A stretch of 64,000 bases of DNA from an uncultured Lachnospiraceae bacterium (GTDB lineage: Bacteria; Bacillota; Clostridia; Lachnospirales; Lachnospiraceae), in NCBI GenBank assembly GCA_949740725.1, contig CATJIO010000182.1, forward strand, positions 1-64,000. Reading direction: 5' to 3'. The notes under the pieces were generated by a model. It searched no databases. It had not been told where the DNA came from and worked only from the letters and a program-made list of their open reading frames with translations. Position numbers and translations under genes: made by a program. Below are positions 56,331-64,000 of this stretch, in pieces (position 1 is the stretch's first letter; each line of letters starts with the position of its first letter).

Positions 56331-58748
56331 ATGGACAAGAAGTTATACGATTTGCTGGACTGGGCCGTGATTGAAGAATTAATATATTCCGAGTCATCAG
56401 ACCCCCACCGTGTGCTGGGACCACATATGACAGAGAACGGATTTCTCATTCAGACGCTGATGCCTACGGCCAAGTCTGTGAGCGTGAAGCTGGCAGATGG
56501 GAGTCAGTATCCGATGGAGAATGTGGATCCGGATGGGGAATATCAGGGATTTTATGCAGCACTGCTTCCGAAAAAGGCATCCAAGGGCTACGTCTACCAG
56601 GTGGTGTATGAGAATGATACCACCGAAGAGCTGGGAGACCCTTACGCCTTTAAGCCTCAGCTGACGGATAATGATTTAAAGAAATTTGAGGCTGGCATCC
56701 ATTATAATATTTATGAGAAAATGGGCGCGCACCTGATGAAGATTGGAAGTACAGAGGGTGTGTACTTCGCTGTGTGGGCGCCATGCGCCATGCGTGTCAG
56801 CGTGGTGGGGGATTTTAATCTCTGGGATGGCCGCCGTCATCAGATGAGAAGGCTGGGAAGCTCGGGAATTTTTGAGATTTTTATTCCAGGGTTAAAGGAA
56901 GGGACGATCTACAAATATGAGGTCAAGACCAGAAAGGGCGAGCCTATGCTCAAGGCGGATCCTTACGGGAATTACAGCGAGTTGCGCCCCAATACCGCTT
57001 CCGTTGTGTGGGATCTGAATCAGTATCAGTGGACGGACAAGGCCTGGATGGATGCACGGGCAAAGGAGGATACCAAGGATAAACCAGTTAATATTTATGA
57101 GGTTCATCTAGGTTCCTGGATCCGCAAAGGGGTTATGGTTAATGAGGACGGCACCGAGGTGGTGGGGTCGGAGTTTTATAATTATCGGGAGATCGCAGTG
57201 AAGCTGGCAGAATATGTGAAACAGATGGGATATACCCATATTGAGCTTCTTCCAGTGATGGAGCATCCTCTGGATGCTTCCTGGGGTTACCAGGTGACCG
57301 GGTATTACGCGCCTACTAGCCGGTATGGGACGCCGGATGATTTTATGTATTTTATGGATTACATGCATGGGCAGGGTATTGGCGTGCTCTTGGACTGGGT
57401 GCCAGCGCACTTCCCACGGGACATGCATGGACTGGCATGTTTTGACGGAAGCTGCGTGTATGAGCACCAGGATCCCAGGCAGGGAGCCCATCCTCATTGG
57501 GGAACACTCATATATAATTATGGACGCGCTGGCGTGAGCAATTTTCTTATCGCCAATGCCATCTTCTGGGCCGATAAGTTTCACGCAGATGGAATCCGCA
57601 TGGATGCAGTGGCCTCTATGCTGTATCTGGACTATGGAAAAAATGATGGCGAATGGGTAGCCAATATGTACGGCGGCCACGAGAACCTAGAGGCAGTAGA
57701 ATTTTTAAAGCACTTAAGTTCCGTATTTAAGGGACGCAAGGATGGGGCGGTTTTGATCGCCGAGGAGTCTACCGCCTGGCCTCAGATTACCGGCGATGTG
57801 AAAAATGGGGGACTGGGCTTTGATTATAAATGGAATATGGGATGGATGAATGACTTCCTGAATTACATGAAGTGTGATCCCTATTTCCGAAAGAATAATT
57901 ACGGGAACCTTACCTTCAGTATGCTCTACGCCTACAGCGAGGACTTCATCTTGGTCTTCTCCCACGATGAGGTAGTTCACGGCAAAGCTTCTATGTTGGG
58001 GAAGATGCCGGGAGACTCCCTGGAAAAGAAGGCGGAGAATCTGCGAGCTGCTTATGGATTCTATATGGGACATCCAGGAAAGAAGCTTCTCTTTATGGGA
58101 CAGGAGTTTGGTCAGGTACATGAGTGGAATGAAAATGATGATTTAGATTGGGACATCCTTCAATTCCCGCTGCATAAGCAGCTTCAGGACTATGTGAAAA
58201 CATTGAATGAATTTTACTGCGCTCATCCGGCGATGCATCAGGAGGATTATTTTCCGGAGGGATTTCAGTGGATTAACTGCACCTACCATGAAGAGAGCCT
58301 AGCCATGTTTGTGCGCCAAACAAAGAAGAAGGAGGAGACGCTGCTCTTTGTCTGCAATTTTGACAACGTGGAGTGGAAGAACTTCCGGGTAGGCGTTCCC
58401 TTTTATGGGAAATACAAAGAGGTGCTGTGCAGCGCTGACGAAAAGTTTGGAGGGGCAGGTTCAGGGAATCCCAGAGCCAAGACCGCGAAGGCAATGGAGT
58501 GGGATGGACGGGATTATTCCGTGGAGATCAATATTCCTCCCATGAGCGTGTCCATCTTTGAGTGTACTCCCCAACAAGAGCCTAAAAAGCCTGCGAAACC
58601 AGAAAAGGCGGTAAAGTCGGACAAACCAAAGGTTTCGGCCAGGATCGCCAAAACAACAAAGACAGCGAAAGAGAAGTCGTCCAAGACCGTGAAGGAAGCA
58701 AAATCAGCGAAACCAAAGACAGCCGCAAAGAAAGCAGAAAATATTTAG
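56331..58748 (+). CDS. glgB: 1,4-alpha-glucan branching enzyme with Lys/Ala/Pro-rich C-terminal tail
   Basis: VYFAVWAPCAMRVSVVGDFNLWDGR...HIELLPVMEHPLDASWGYQVTGYYAPTSRYG...GIRMDAVASMLYLDY...LIAEESTAWP. Confidence 0.96.
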   Translation: MDKKLYDLLDWAVIEELIYSESSDPHRVLGPHMTENGFLIQTLMPTAKSVSVKLADGSQYPMENVDPDGEYQGFYAALLPKKASKGYVYQVVYENDTTEELGDPYAFKPQLTDNDLKKFEAGIHYNIYEKMGAHLMKIGSTEGVYFAVWAPCAMRVSVVGDFNLWDGRRHQMRRLGSSGIFEIFIPGLKEGTIYKYEVKTRKGEPMLKADPYGNYSELRPNTASVVWDLNQYQWTDKAWMDARAKEDTKDKPVNIYEVHLGSWIRKGVMVNEDGTEVVGSEFYNYREIAVKLAEYVKQMGYTHIELLPVMEHPLDASWGYQVTGYYAPTSRYGTPDDFMYFMDYMHGQGIGVLLDWVPAHFPRDMHGLACFDGSCVYEHQDPRQGAHPHWGTLIYNYGRAGVSNFLIANAIFWADKFHADGIRMDAVASMLYLDYGKNDGEWVANMYGGHENLEAVEFLKHLSSVFKGRKDGAVLIAEESTAWPQITGDVKNGGLGFDYKWNMGWMNDFLNYMKCDPYFRKNNYGNLTFSMLYAYSEDFILVFSHDEVVHGKASMLGKMPGDSLEKKAENLRAAYGFYMGHPGKKLLFMGQEFGQVHEWNENDDLDWDILQFPLHKQLQDYVKTLNEFYCAHPAMHQEDYFPEGFQWINCTYHEESLAMFVRQTKKKEETLLFVCNFDNVEWKNFRVGVPFYGKYKEVLCSADEKFGGAGSGNPRAKTAKAMEWDGRDYSVEINIPPMSVSIFECTPQQEPKKPAKPEKAVKSDKPKVSARIAKTTKTAKEKSSKTVKEAKSAKPKTAAKKAENI

Positions 58749-58769
58749 GCGCGGAGGTAATGAGAAAGG

Positions 58770-59654
58770 ATGCATATTGTACCTGTGGCTGATACAGAAG
58801 CTCTCCAAAACTTACAGCCAGATGAAGTGGCGGCGCGGATGAAATCTCTGCTTCCAGGTATGGCGAACTTTGGTGTACGCCTTTTGTTGGTGGCAGTGAT
58901 TGTTTTGGTGGGAATGAAGGTGATCAATTCCGCCAAGAAATTTTTAGACAGAACCTTTGAGCGGATGGAGATGGAGGTAAGCCTGAGGAAATTTTTAATC
59001 GCTCTGGCCAATGCCATGATGTATTTACTCCTGATATTGATTGCGGCGGAAAAGCTGGGATTTAATCCAACCTCCATTATTGCGGTGATTGGATCCGCCG
59101 GGGTGGCGGTTGCTCTCTCACTCCAGGAAAGTCTTTCCAATTTTGCCGGAGGGATTGTGATTTTGGTGATGAAACCTTTTGTAGTGGGAGATTATATTGT
59201 TGTACCGCAGTCGGAGGGAACGGTTACCAGTATTGGTTTAATCTATACAGAGCTTCTCACCGTTGATAATAAGTCTGTGGTTATTCCTAACGGCGGGCTG
59301 GCCAATTCCTCTATTACCAATGTGACTGCGGAGGATAGCCGGCGGCTGGACTTTTCCGTGGGAATTAGTTATGATTCTGATTTGAAAAGAGCTAAGGAAA
59401 TTCTGCTTCAAATCGCAGATACACATCCTTTTGCCCTCCATGAGGAGGGAAGGATGCCGGAAGTGGTGGTGCTGGAACTAGGAGAGAGCGCAGTCATTCT
59501 CAGTTGCCGTGTCTGGGTAAAAACGGAGAATTACTGGAAGCTGAAGTTTTACCTAACGGAAAAGGTGAAATGCCAGTATGACGAAATGGGAATAGTGATT
59601 CCTTATCGCCAGGTGAAGGTCCACATAGAAGAAAAGGAACAGGAAAAGGCGTGA
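58770..59654 (+). CDS. mscS: MscS-family mechanosensitive ion channel
   Basis: IIAVIGSAGVAVALSLQESLSNFAGGIVILVMKPFVVGDYI...VVIPNGGLANSSITN. Confidence 0.95.
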   Translation: MHIVPVADTEALQNLQPDEVAARMKSLLPGMANFGVRLLLVAVIVLVGMKVINSAKKFLDRTFERMEMEVSLRKFLIALANAMMYLLLILIAAEKLGFNPTSIIAVIGSAGVAVALSLQESLSNFAGGIVILVMKPFVVGDYIVVPQSEGTVTSIGLIYTELLTVDNKSVVIPNGGLANSSITNVTAEDSRRLDFSVGISYDSDLKRAKEILLQIADTHPFALHEEGRMPEVVVLELGESAVILSCRVWVKTENYWKLKFYLTEKVKCQYDEMGIVIPYRQVKVHIEEKEQEKA

Positions 59655-59680
59655 CAGAAGAGGCTGTCACGCCTTTTCCA
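59644..59680 (+). terminator. Intrinsic terminator overlapping the mscS stop codon
   Basis: AAAAGGCGTGACAG-AAGAGG-CTGTCACGCCTTTT. Confidence 0.8.
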
Positions 59681-59769
59681 GATAAATGAAAAAATAAATG
59701 AAAAGTGCACAAATATAGAAAGAAAAATTGAGTATAATAACGAAAAGATTATGAGAAGAGAAAAAAGCC

Positions 59770-59798
59770 TTGCATCTTTTTGTGAAAAGTGTTATACT
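59770..59798 (+). promoter_or_regulatory. malE promoter
   Basis: TTGCAT (59770-59775), N17, TATACT (59793-59798). Confidence 0.75.
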
Positions 59799-59811
59799 GA
59801 CCTCATCAATC

Positions 59812-59847
59812 GGAAACGTTACCGATATCGTTACCGAGATCGTTTTC
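59812..59847 (+). promoter_or_regulatory. Three tandem 12-bp LacI-family-like operator units
   Basis: GGAAACGTTACC GATATCGTTACC GAGATCGTTTTC just downstream of the -10 box. Confidence 0.6.
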
Positions 59848-59925
59848 AAAAAATTGTTCCATGGATTACTTTGTTGAAAACGGAGAGAGGAAGTTGTCAA
59901 TGTCTAGAGAAAGGAAGAGAAGATT

Positions 59926-61338
59926 ATGAAAAAGAGACAATTAGCAGCATTATCACTGGCAGTTATCATGGCGGCAGGCGCATTAGCTGGATGTGGCGGC
60001 GGACAGGATGCCGGGACGACAGCTGCGCCTGAGTCAGAGGAGACCACAGCAGGAGCGGAGGGAGAATCAGGGGAGACTGCCGCCCAGGCGGAAGAAGGCA
60101 CAGCCGGTGACGGCGCAGTTTACTATCTGAACTTTAAGCCGGAACAGGCAGACCAGTGGAAGGCTCTAGGAGAAGCTTATACAACAGAAACAGGTGTTCC
60201 AGTGACTGTGGTAACGGCTGCCAGCGGAACTTATGAGCAGACATTGAAATCAGAGATGGCGAAGAGCGAGGCGCCTACCTTATTCCAGGTGAATGGCCCT
60301 GTAGGCTTAGCTTCCTGGAAGGATTACTGCTACGATTTAAAAGATAGCGCAGTATATAAGGATCTTTCCAGCGATGATTTTGCCCTGATTGACGAGAGCG
60401 GCGCGGTAAAGGGAATTGCCTACGTTATTGAGACTTATGGCATTATTTACAATAAAGCTCTGTTAAATGACTATATGGAGACAGAGGGGGCGGTGATTGC
60501 TTCAGCTGATGAGATCAACAGCTTTGACAAGCTGAAGGCTGTAGCAGATGATATCCAGGCGAAGAAGGATGAACTGGGGATTGACGGCGCCTTTACCTCC
60601 GCTGGATTCGACGCTTCTTCTGACTGGCGGTTTAAAACCCATTTAGCTAATCTGCCACTGTATTATGAGTACAAAGCAGAAAATATCTCTTCTACCGAAG
60701 CAGTAAAGGGAACTTATCTGGATAACTTTAAGCAGATTTTTGATCTTTATATTACGGACTCTGTGTGTGAACCCACCCTTTTATCTGGTAAGACGGGAAG
60801 TGACGCGGCAGCGGAATTTGCTTTGGGCGAGGCTGTGTTCTACCAAAATGGAACCTGGGCATATGGCGATATTCAGGATAATGACGTGGCAGATGAAGAT
60901 TTGGGCATGCTTCCCATCTTTATCGGTGGAGAAGGCGAGGAAAATCAGGGCCTGTGCACTGGTTCTGAGAATTACTGGTGTGTAAATTCCAAAGCTTCTG
61001 AGGCAGATATCCAGGCAACTCTCAACTTCCTTCAGTGGGTGGTAGAGAGCGATACCGGGCGGAAGGCACTGGCAGAGGATATGGGTTTTGTCACCCCATT
61101 TAGCACCTTTACTGAGGAATATCTCCCAGCTAATCCTTTAGTTGCAGCGGCAGATGAATATGTAAAGAACGGAACAACCTCAGTAAGCTGGAATTTTACC
61201 ACCATGCCATCAGAAGAGTGGAAGAATCAGCTGGGAAGCGCCATGCTTGAGTATGCACAGGGTACTGGTGATTGGGATGCTGTAGTAAAGGCATTCGTGG
61301 ATAATTGGGCAGTGGAATACCAGGCTGCAAATAACTAG
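59926..61338 (+). CDS. Extracellular solute-binding lipoprotein (maltodextrin-type, MalE-like)
   Basis: LAALSLAVIMAAGALAGCGGG lipobox; solute-binding family 1 pattern; next to MalF/MalG-like permeases and malQ. Confidence 0.88.
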   Translation: MKKRQLAALSLAVIMAAGALAGCGGGQDAGTTAAPESEETTAGAEGESGETAAQAEEGTAGDGAVYYLNFKPEQADQWKALGEAYTTETGVPVTVVTAASGTYEQTLKSEMAKSEAPTLFQVNGPVGLASWKDYCYDLKDSAVYKDLSSDDFALIDESGAVKGIAYVIETYGIIYNKALLNDYMETEGAVIASADEINSFDKLKAVADDIQAKKDELGIDGAFTSAGFDASSDWRFKTHLANLPLYYEYKAENISSTEAVKGTYLDNFKQIFDLYITDSVCEPTLLSGKTGSDAAAEFALGEAVFYQNGTWAYGDIQDNDVADEDLGMLPIFIGGEGEENQGLCTGSENYWCVNSKASEADIQATLNFLQWVVESDTGRKALAEDMGFVTPFSTFTEEYLPANPLVAAADEYVKNGTTSVSWNFTTMPSEEWKNQLGSAMLEYAQGTGDWDAVVKAFVDNWAVEYQAANN

Positions 61339-61350
61339 AAAATCATTACT

Positions 61351-61399
61351 ACTGCCGCAAAATACCATTCCCCCACATATGTATTTTGCGGCAGTTTTT
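61351..61399 (+). terminator. Intra-operon terminator/attenuator between the binding protein and permease genes
   Basis: ACTGCCGCAAAATAC-N15-GTATTTTGCGGCAGT-TTTT; 15-bp perfect stem. Confidence 0.88.
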
Positions 61400-61421
61400 G
61401 TAGGATAAGAGGAGTATCAAT

Positions 61422-62264
61422 ATGGATAAGGCCATCAAACGTTATTTTCCCGTTTTTGTGCTGCCTACTTTGGCTGCATTCACTATGGGTTTTATCGCGC
61501 CGTTTCTTGTGGGCGTATATCTGTCATTTTGTAAGTTTACCACCATTAATGATGCGAAATTCGTAGGCGTGGTAAATTATACCAAGGTATTTACTGATGC
61601 TACGTTCGTTCATGCCTTATGGTACACGGCACTGTTTACGATAGTCAGTGTGGTGCTGATTAACTTTTTCGCCTTCGTAGCTGCGATGCTCTTAACCAGG
61701 AAGATTAAGGGAACGAATCTGTTCCGGACGGTCTTCTTTATGCCGAACTTAATCGGTGGGATTATCCTGGGCTATGTGTGGAACTTGCTGTTAAACGGTA
61801 TCCTTCTCCAGTTTAATAAGACGCTGACCTATTCTTCTGTCTATGGCTTCTGGGGGCTGGTGATTTTAATGTGCTGGCAGCAGATCGGATATATGATGAT
61901 TATCTACATCGCCGGAATTCAAAATATTCCCGGGGACCTGGTGGAAGCGGCAAAGATTGACGGGGCCAACAGCTGGGATATCTTAAAAAATGTTACCATT
62001 CCCATGGTAATGCCTTCCATCACCATCTGTACCTTCCTGACCCTCACCAACGGCTTCAAGCTCTACGATCAGAACTTAGCCCTGACCAATGGAGAGCCCT
62101 CTAATATGTCGGAAATGCTGGCTTTAAATATTACCAATACCTTTTACGGCAGGGCCGGATGGGAAGGCGTCGGCCAGGCAAAGGCAGTGATTTTCTTTAT
62201 CCTAGTGGCAGTCATTGCCCTGGCCCAGAACAGATTTACCAGAAGTAAGGAGGTGCAGCAGTAA
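61422..62264 (+). CDS. ABC sugar transporter permease (MalF-like)
   Basis: ALWYTALFTIVSVVLINFFAFVAAMLL...IPGDLVEAAKIDGANSWDILKNVTIPMVMPS (EAA loop). Confidence 0.93.
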   Translation: MDKAIKRYFPVFVLPTLAAFTMGFIAPFLVGVYLSFCKFTTINDAKFVGVVNYTKVFTDATFVHALWYTALFTIVSVVLINFFAFVAAMLLTRKIKGTNLFRTVFFMPNLIGGIILGYVWNLLLNGILLQFNKTLTYSSVYGFWGLVILMCWQQIGYMMIIYIAGIQNIPGDLVEAAKIDGANSWDILKNVTIPMVMPSITICTFLTLTNGFKLYDQNLALTNGEPSNMSEMLALNITNTFYGRAGWEGVGQAKAVIFFILVAVIALAQNRFTRSKEVQQ

Positions 62265-63103
62265 TGAGCGAGAAAAAGAAAACCATAGACAACGTCCTTA
62301 CACTTATTTTTTCTCTGTTGTCTCTCCTTTACCTGTTCCCTATTGCGCTGGTGGTAATCAACTCTTTTAAGAAGAAAGCTTACATCAGCAAGCGGCCATT
62401 TTCCATTCCTTCCGGAAAATCCTTTGTCGGATTTGAAAATTACCTTAACGGGATTGAAAAAACAGGCTTCTTTTCCGCATTTGGGTGGACATTGTTTATC
62501 ACTATCTTTTCTGTGGCGGCGATTATCTTGTGCACTTCCATGTGTGCTTGGTATATCAGCCGGGTAAAGAATACCTTTACCAATATGTTGTATTATTTAT
62601 GTCTTTTCTCTATGATTGTTCCCTTCCAAATGGTGATGTTCCCTCTGTCAAAGATCGCCAATATGCTGGGACTTTCTACTCCTTGGGGGTTGATCGTGGT
62701 TTATTTGGGATTCGGGGCTGGACTGTCCGTCTTCATGTTTACCGGCTTTGTGAAGTCTATTCCTCTTGAGATAGAGGAGGCAGCTATGATCGACGGATGC
62801 ACGCCTATTCATACCTTTTTTGATGTGGTGCTTCCAATTATGAAACCCACCTGTGTGACAGTAGCGATTTTACAGACCATGTGGATCTGGAATGACTATT
62901 TGCTGCCTTATCTGACGTTAAATATGAAGAAATACAAGACTATTTCCATTGCGGTGCAGTATCTGCGGGGTGGATATGGTTCCATTGACATGGGCGCGAT
63001 GATGGGAGTGCTGGTGCTGGCGATTATTCCTATTGTCATCTTTTACCTGGCCTGTCAGAAATATATTATCGAAGGTGTGGTTGCAGGCGCGGTAAAAGGA
63101 TGA
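62264..63103 (+). CDS. ABC sugar transporter permease (MalG-like)
   Basis: IPLEIEEAAMIDGCTPIHTFFDVVLPIMKPT (EAA loop). Confidence 0.93.
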   Translation: MSEKKKTIDNVLTLIFSLLSLLYLFPIALVVINSFKKKAYISKRPFSIPSGKSFVGFENYLNGIEKTGFFSAFGWTLFITIFSVAAIILCTSMCAWYISRVKNTFTNMLYYLCLFSMIVPFQMVMFPLSKIANMLGLSTPWGLIVVYLGFGAGLSVFMFTGFVKSIPLEIEEAAMIDGCTPIHTFFDVVLPIMKPTCVTVAILQTMWIWNDYLLPYLTLNMKKYKTISIAVQYLRGGYGSIDMGAMMGVLVLAIIPIVIFYLACQKYIIEGVVAGAVKG

Positions 63104-63151
63104 TATGATAGTATCGAATTATTATTGAATGGAATAAAGGAGGAATTACCA

Positions 63152-64000
63152 ATGAGAGAATGTGGGATGCTGCTGGCAATTTCCAGCCTGCCGTCACCTT
63201 ACGGCATCGGAGCCTTTTCAAAAGAGGCTTATGAATTTGTGGATGCCTTAAGGCGAGCAGGACAGAGATATTGGCAGATTCTTCCATTGGGGCCTACCGG
63301 ATACGGAGATTCTCCTTATCAGTCCTTCACCGCCTTTGGGGGGAATCCCTATTTCATCGATCTGACCACATTGATTGAAGAAGGGCTTTTAACAAAGGAG
63401 GAGTGCCTTCTGGCAGATTTTGGGGGAAGCAGGCGATATGTTTCTTACGATAAGCTGTATCTGAACCGGTTTCCTCTTCTAAAAAAGGCGTTTGCCCGAT
63501 GGATGGAGAGGGAAGGAGAGGAAGGGGCGCAGGAAATCTTCCGCGAGAATCTACAGGAGGAGACGGTGGAATACTGCTTTTATATGGCAGTGAAAAATCA
63601 CTTTGACAGTAAGCCCTGGACGGAATGGGATGAGGAAATAAAGCTGCGGAAGCCTGAGGCGATGAAAGCCTTTCAGGAGACATTAAAGGAAGAGATCTGG
63701 TTTTACCAGTTCCTCCAGGTGAAGTTCCAGGAGCAGTGGGATGCTTTAAAGTCCTATGCTAATGGGCAGGGGATCAAGATTATCGGCGACATTCCTATCT
63801 ATGTGGCCTTCGACAGTGCAGATGCATGGGCTCATCCGGAGCTGTTCCAGTTTAATGAGGAGAATACGCCTACTGCGGTGGCGGGATGCCCGCCAGACGG
63901 ATTTTCCGCTACAGGACAGCTTTGGGGGAATCCTCTTTACCGTTGGGAATACCATGAGGAGACGAAGTATGCCTGGTGGCTGAAGCGGATGGAATACAGT
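63152..64000 (+). CDS. malQ: 4-alpha-glucanotransferase (5' part; runs off the window)
   Basis: MRECGMLLAISSLPSPYGIGAFSKEAYEFVDALRRAGQRYWQILPLGPTGYGDSPYQSFTAFGGNPYFIDL; open to position 64000. Confidence 0.95.
   Translation, partial: MRECGMLLAISSLPSPYGIGAFSKEAYEFVDALRRAGQRYWQILPLGPTGYGDSPYQSFTAFGGNPYFIDLTTLIEEGLLTKEECLLADFGGSRRYVSYDKLYLNRFPLLKKAFARWMEREGEEGAQEIFRENLQEETVEYCFYMAVKNHFDSKPWTEWDEEIKLRKPEAMKAFQETLKEEIWFYQFLQVKFQEQWDALKSYANGQGIKIIGDIPIYVAFDSADAWAHPELFQFNEENTPTAVAGCPPDGFSATGQLWGNPLYRWEYHEETKYAWWLKRMEYS

Noticed and set aside
58571-58745. GlgB tail as a frameshift or assembly artefact
   Set aside because: Reading frame is continuous to a clean stop, codon use is normal and the next gene follows at a regular distance
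59812-59847. 12-bp tandem repeat as a CRISPR or VNTR
   Set aside because: Too short and abutting with no spacers; position at promoter fits operators better
98-63955. Numerous minus-strand and alternate-frame ORFs of 60-240 aa in the supplied track
   Set aside because: They lie antisense to, or out of frame with, strongly recognisable genes, have no recognisable domains and low-complexity composition; treated as shadow ORFs

Overview
This window looks like one contiguous chromosomal segment of a Gram-positive Clostridia, probably Lachnospiraceae (inference from gene content, not confirmed). It has five parts. (1) About 128-32700: a 32.6 kb co-directional surface-glycan locus. It carries a VioA/FdtB-like aminotransferase, many glycosyltransferases, a Wzx-like flippase, an ABC exporter (Wzm at 6664, Wzt at about 11830), a complete D-glycero-alpha-D-manno-heptose gene set (GmhA, HddA, GmhB, HddC), RfbF/RfbG/RfbH for a CDP-3,6-dideoxyhexose, LicD, acyltransferases and several large GT-C-like membrane proteins. 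(2) About 32860-42630: mixed housekeeping and accessory genes (degenerate HPr-like protein, BCCT transporter, lipoprotein, MBL hydrolase, zinc PLC-like protein, AGCS symporter, Ca/Na antiporter, degenerate polysaccharide deacetylase, P-loop kinase, SIR2-like protein). (3) CIRCE-controlled clpB. (4) About 45731-54207: a type IV pilus/T2SS-like assembly operon (prepilin peptidase, PilC, PilM-PilN fusion, PilO, PilB, 3-4 pilin-like proteins), then lepB. (5) About 56331-64000: an alpha-glucan module (glgB with an unusual Lys/Ala-rich tail, mscS, MalEFG, truncated malQ). The most notable observations are a translationally coupled Wzt / methyltransferase / (kinase-like + coiled-coil + two GT domains) unit resembling a split WbdD chain-terminator, a pair of paralogous GT-C-like proteins, an HPr paralogue with both phosphosites replaced, a SIR2 gene divergent from clpB across a CIRCE element, and a three-unit 12-bp operator array in front of malE. 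No tRNA, rRNA, CRISPR array, transposase or obvious transcription-factor gene was recognised. All assignments come from reading the translations; no database search was run.
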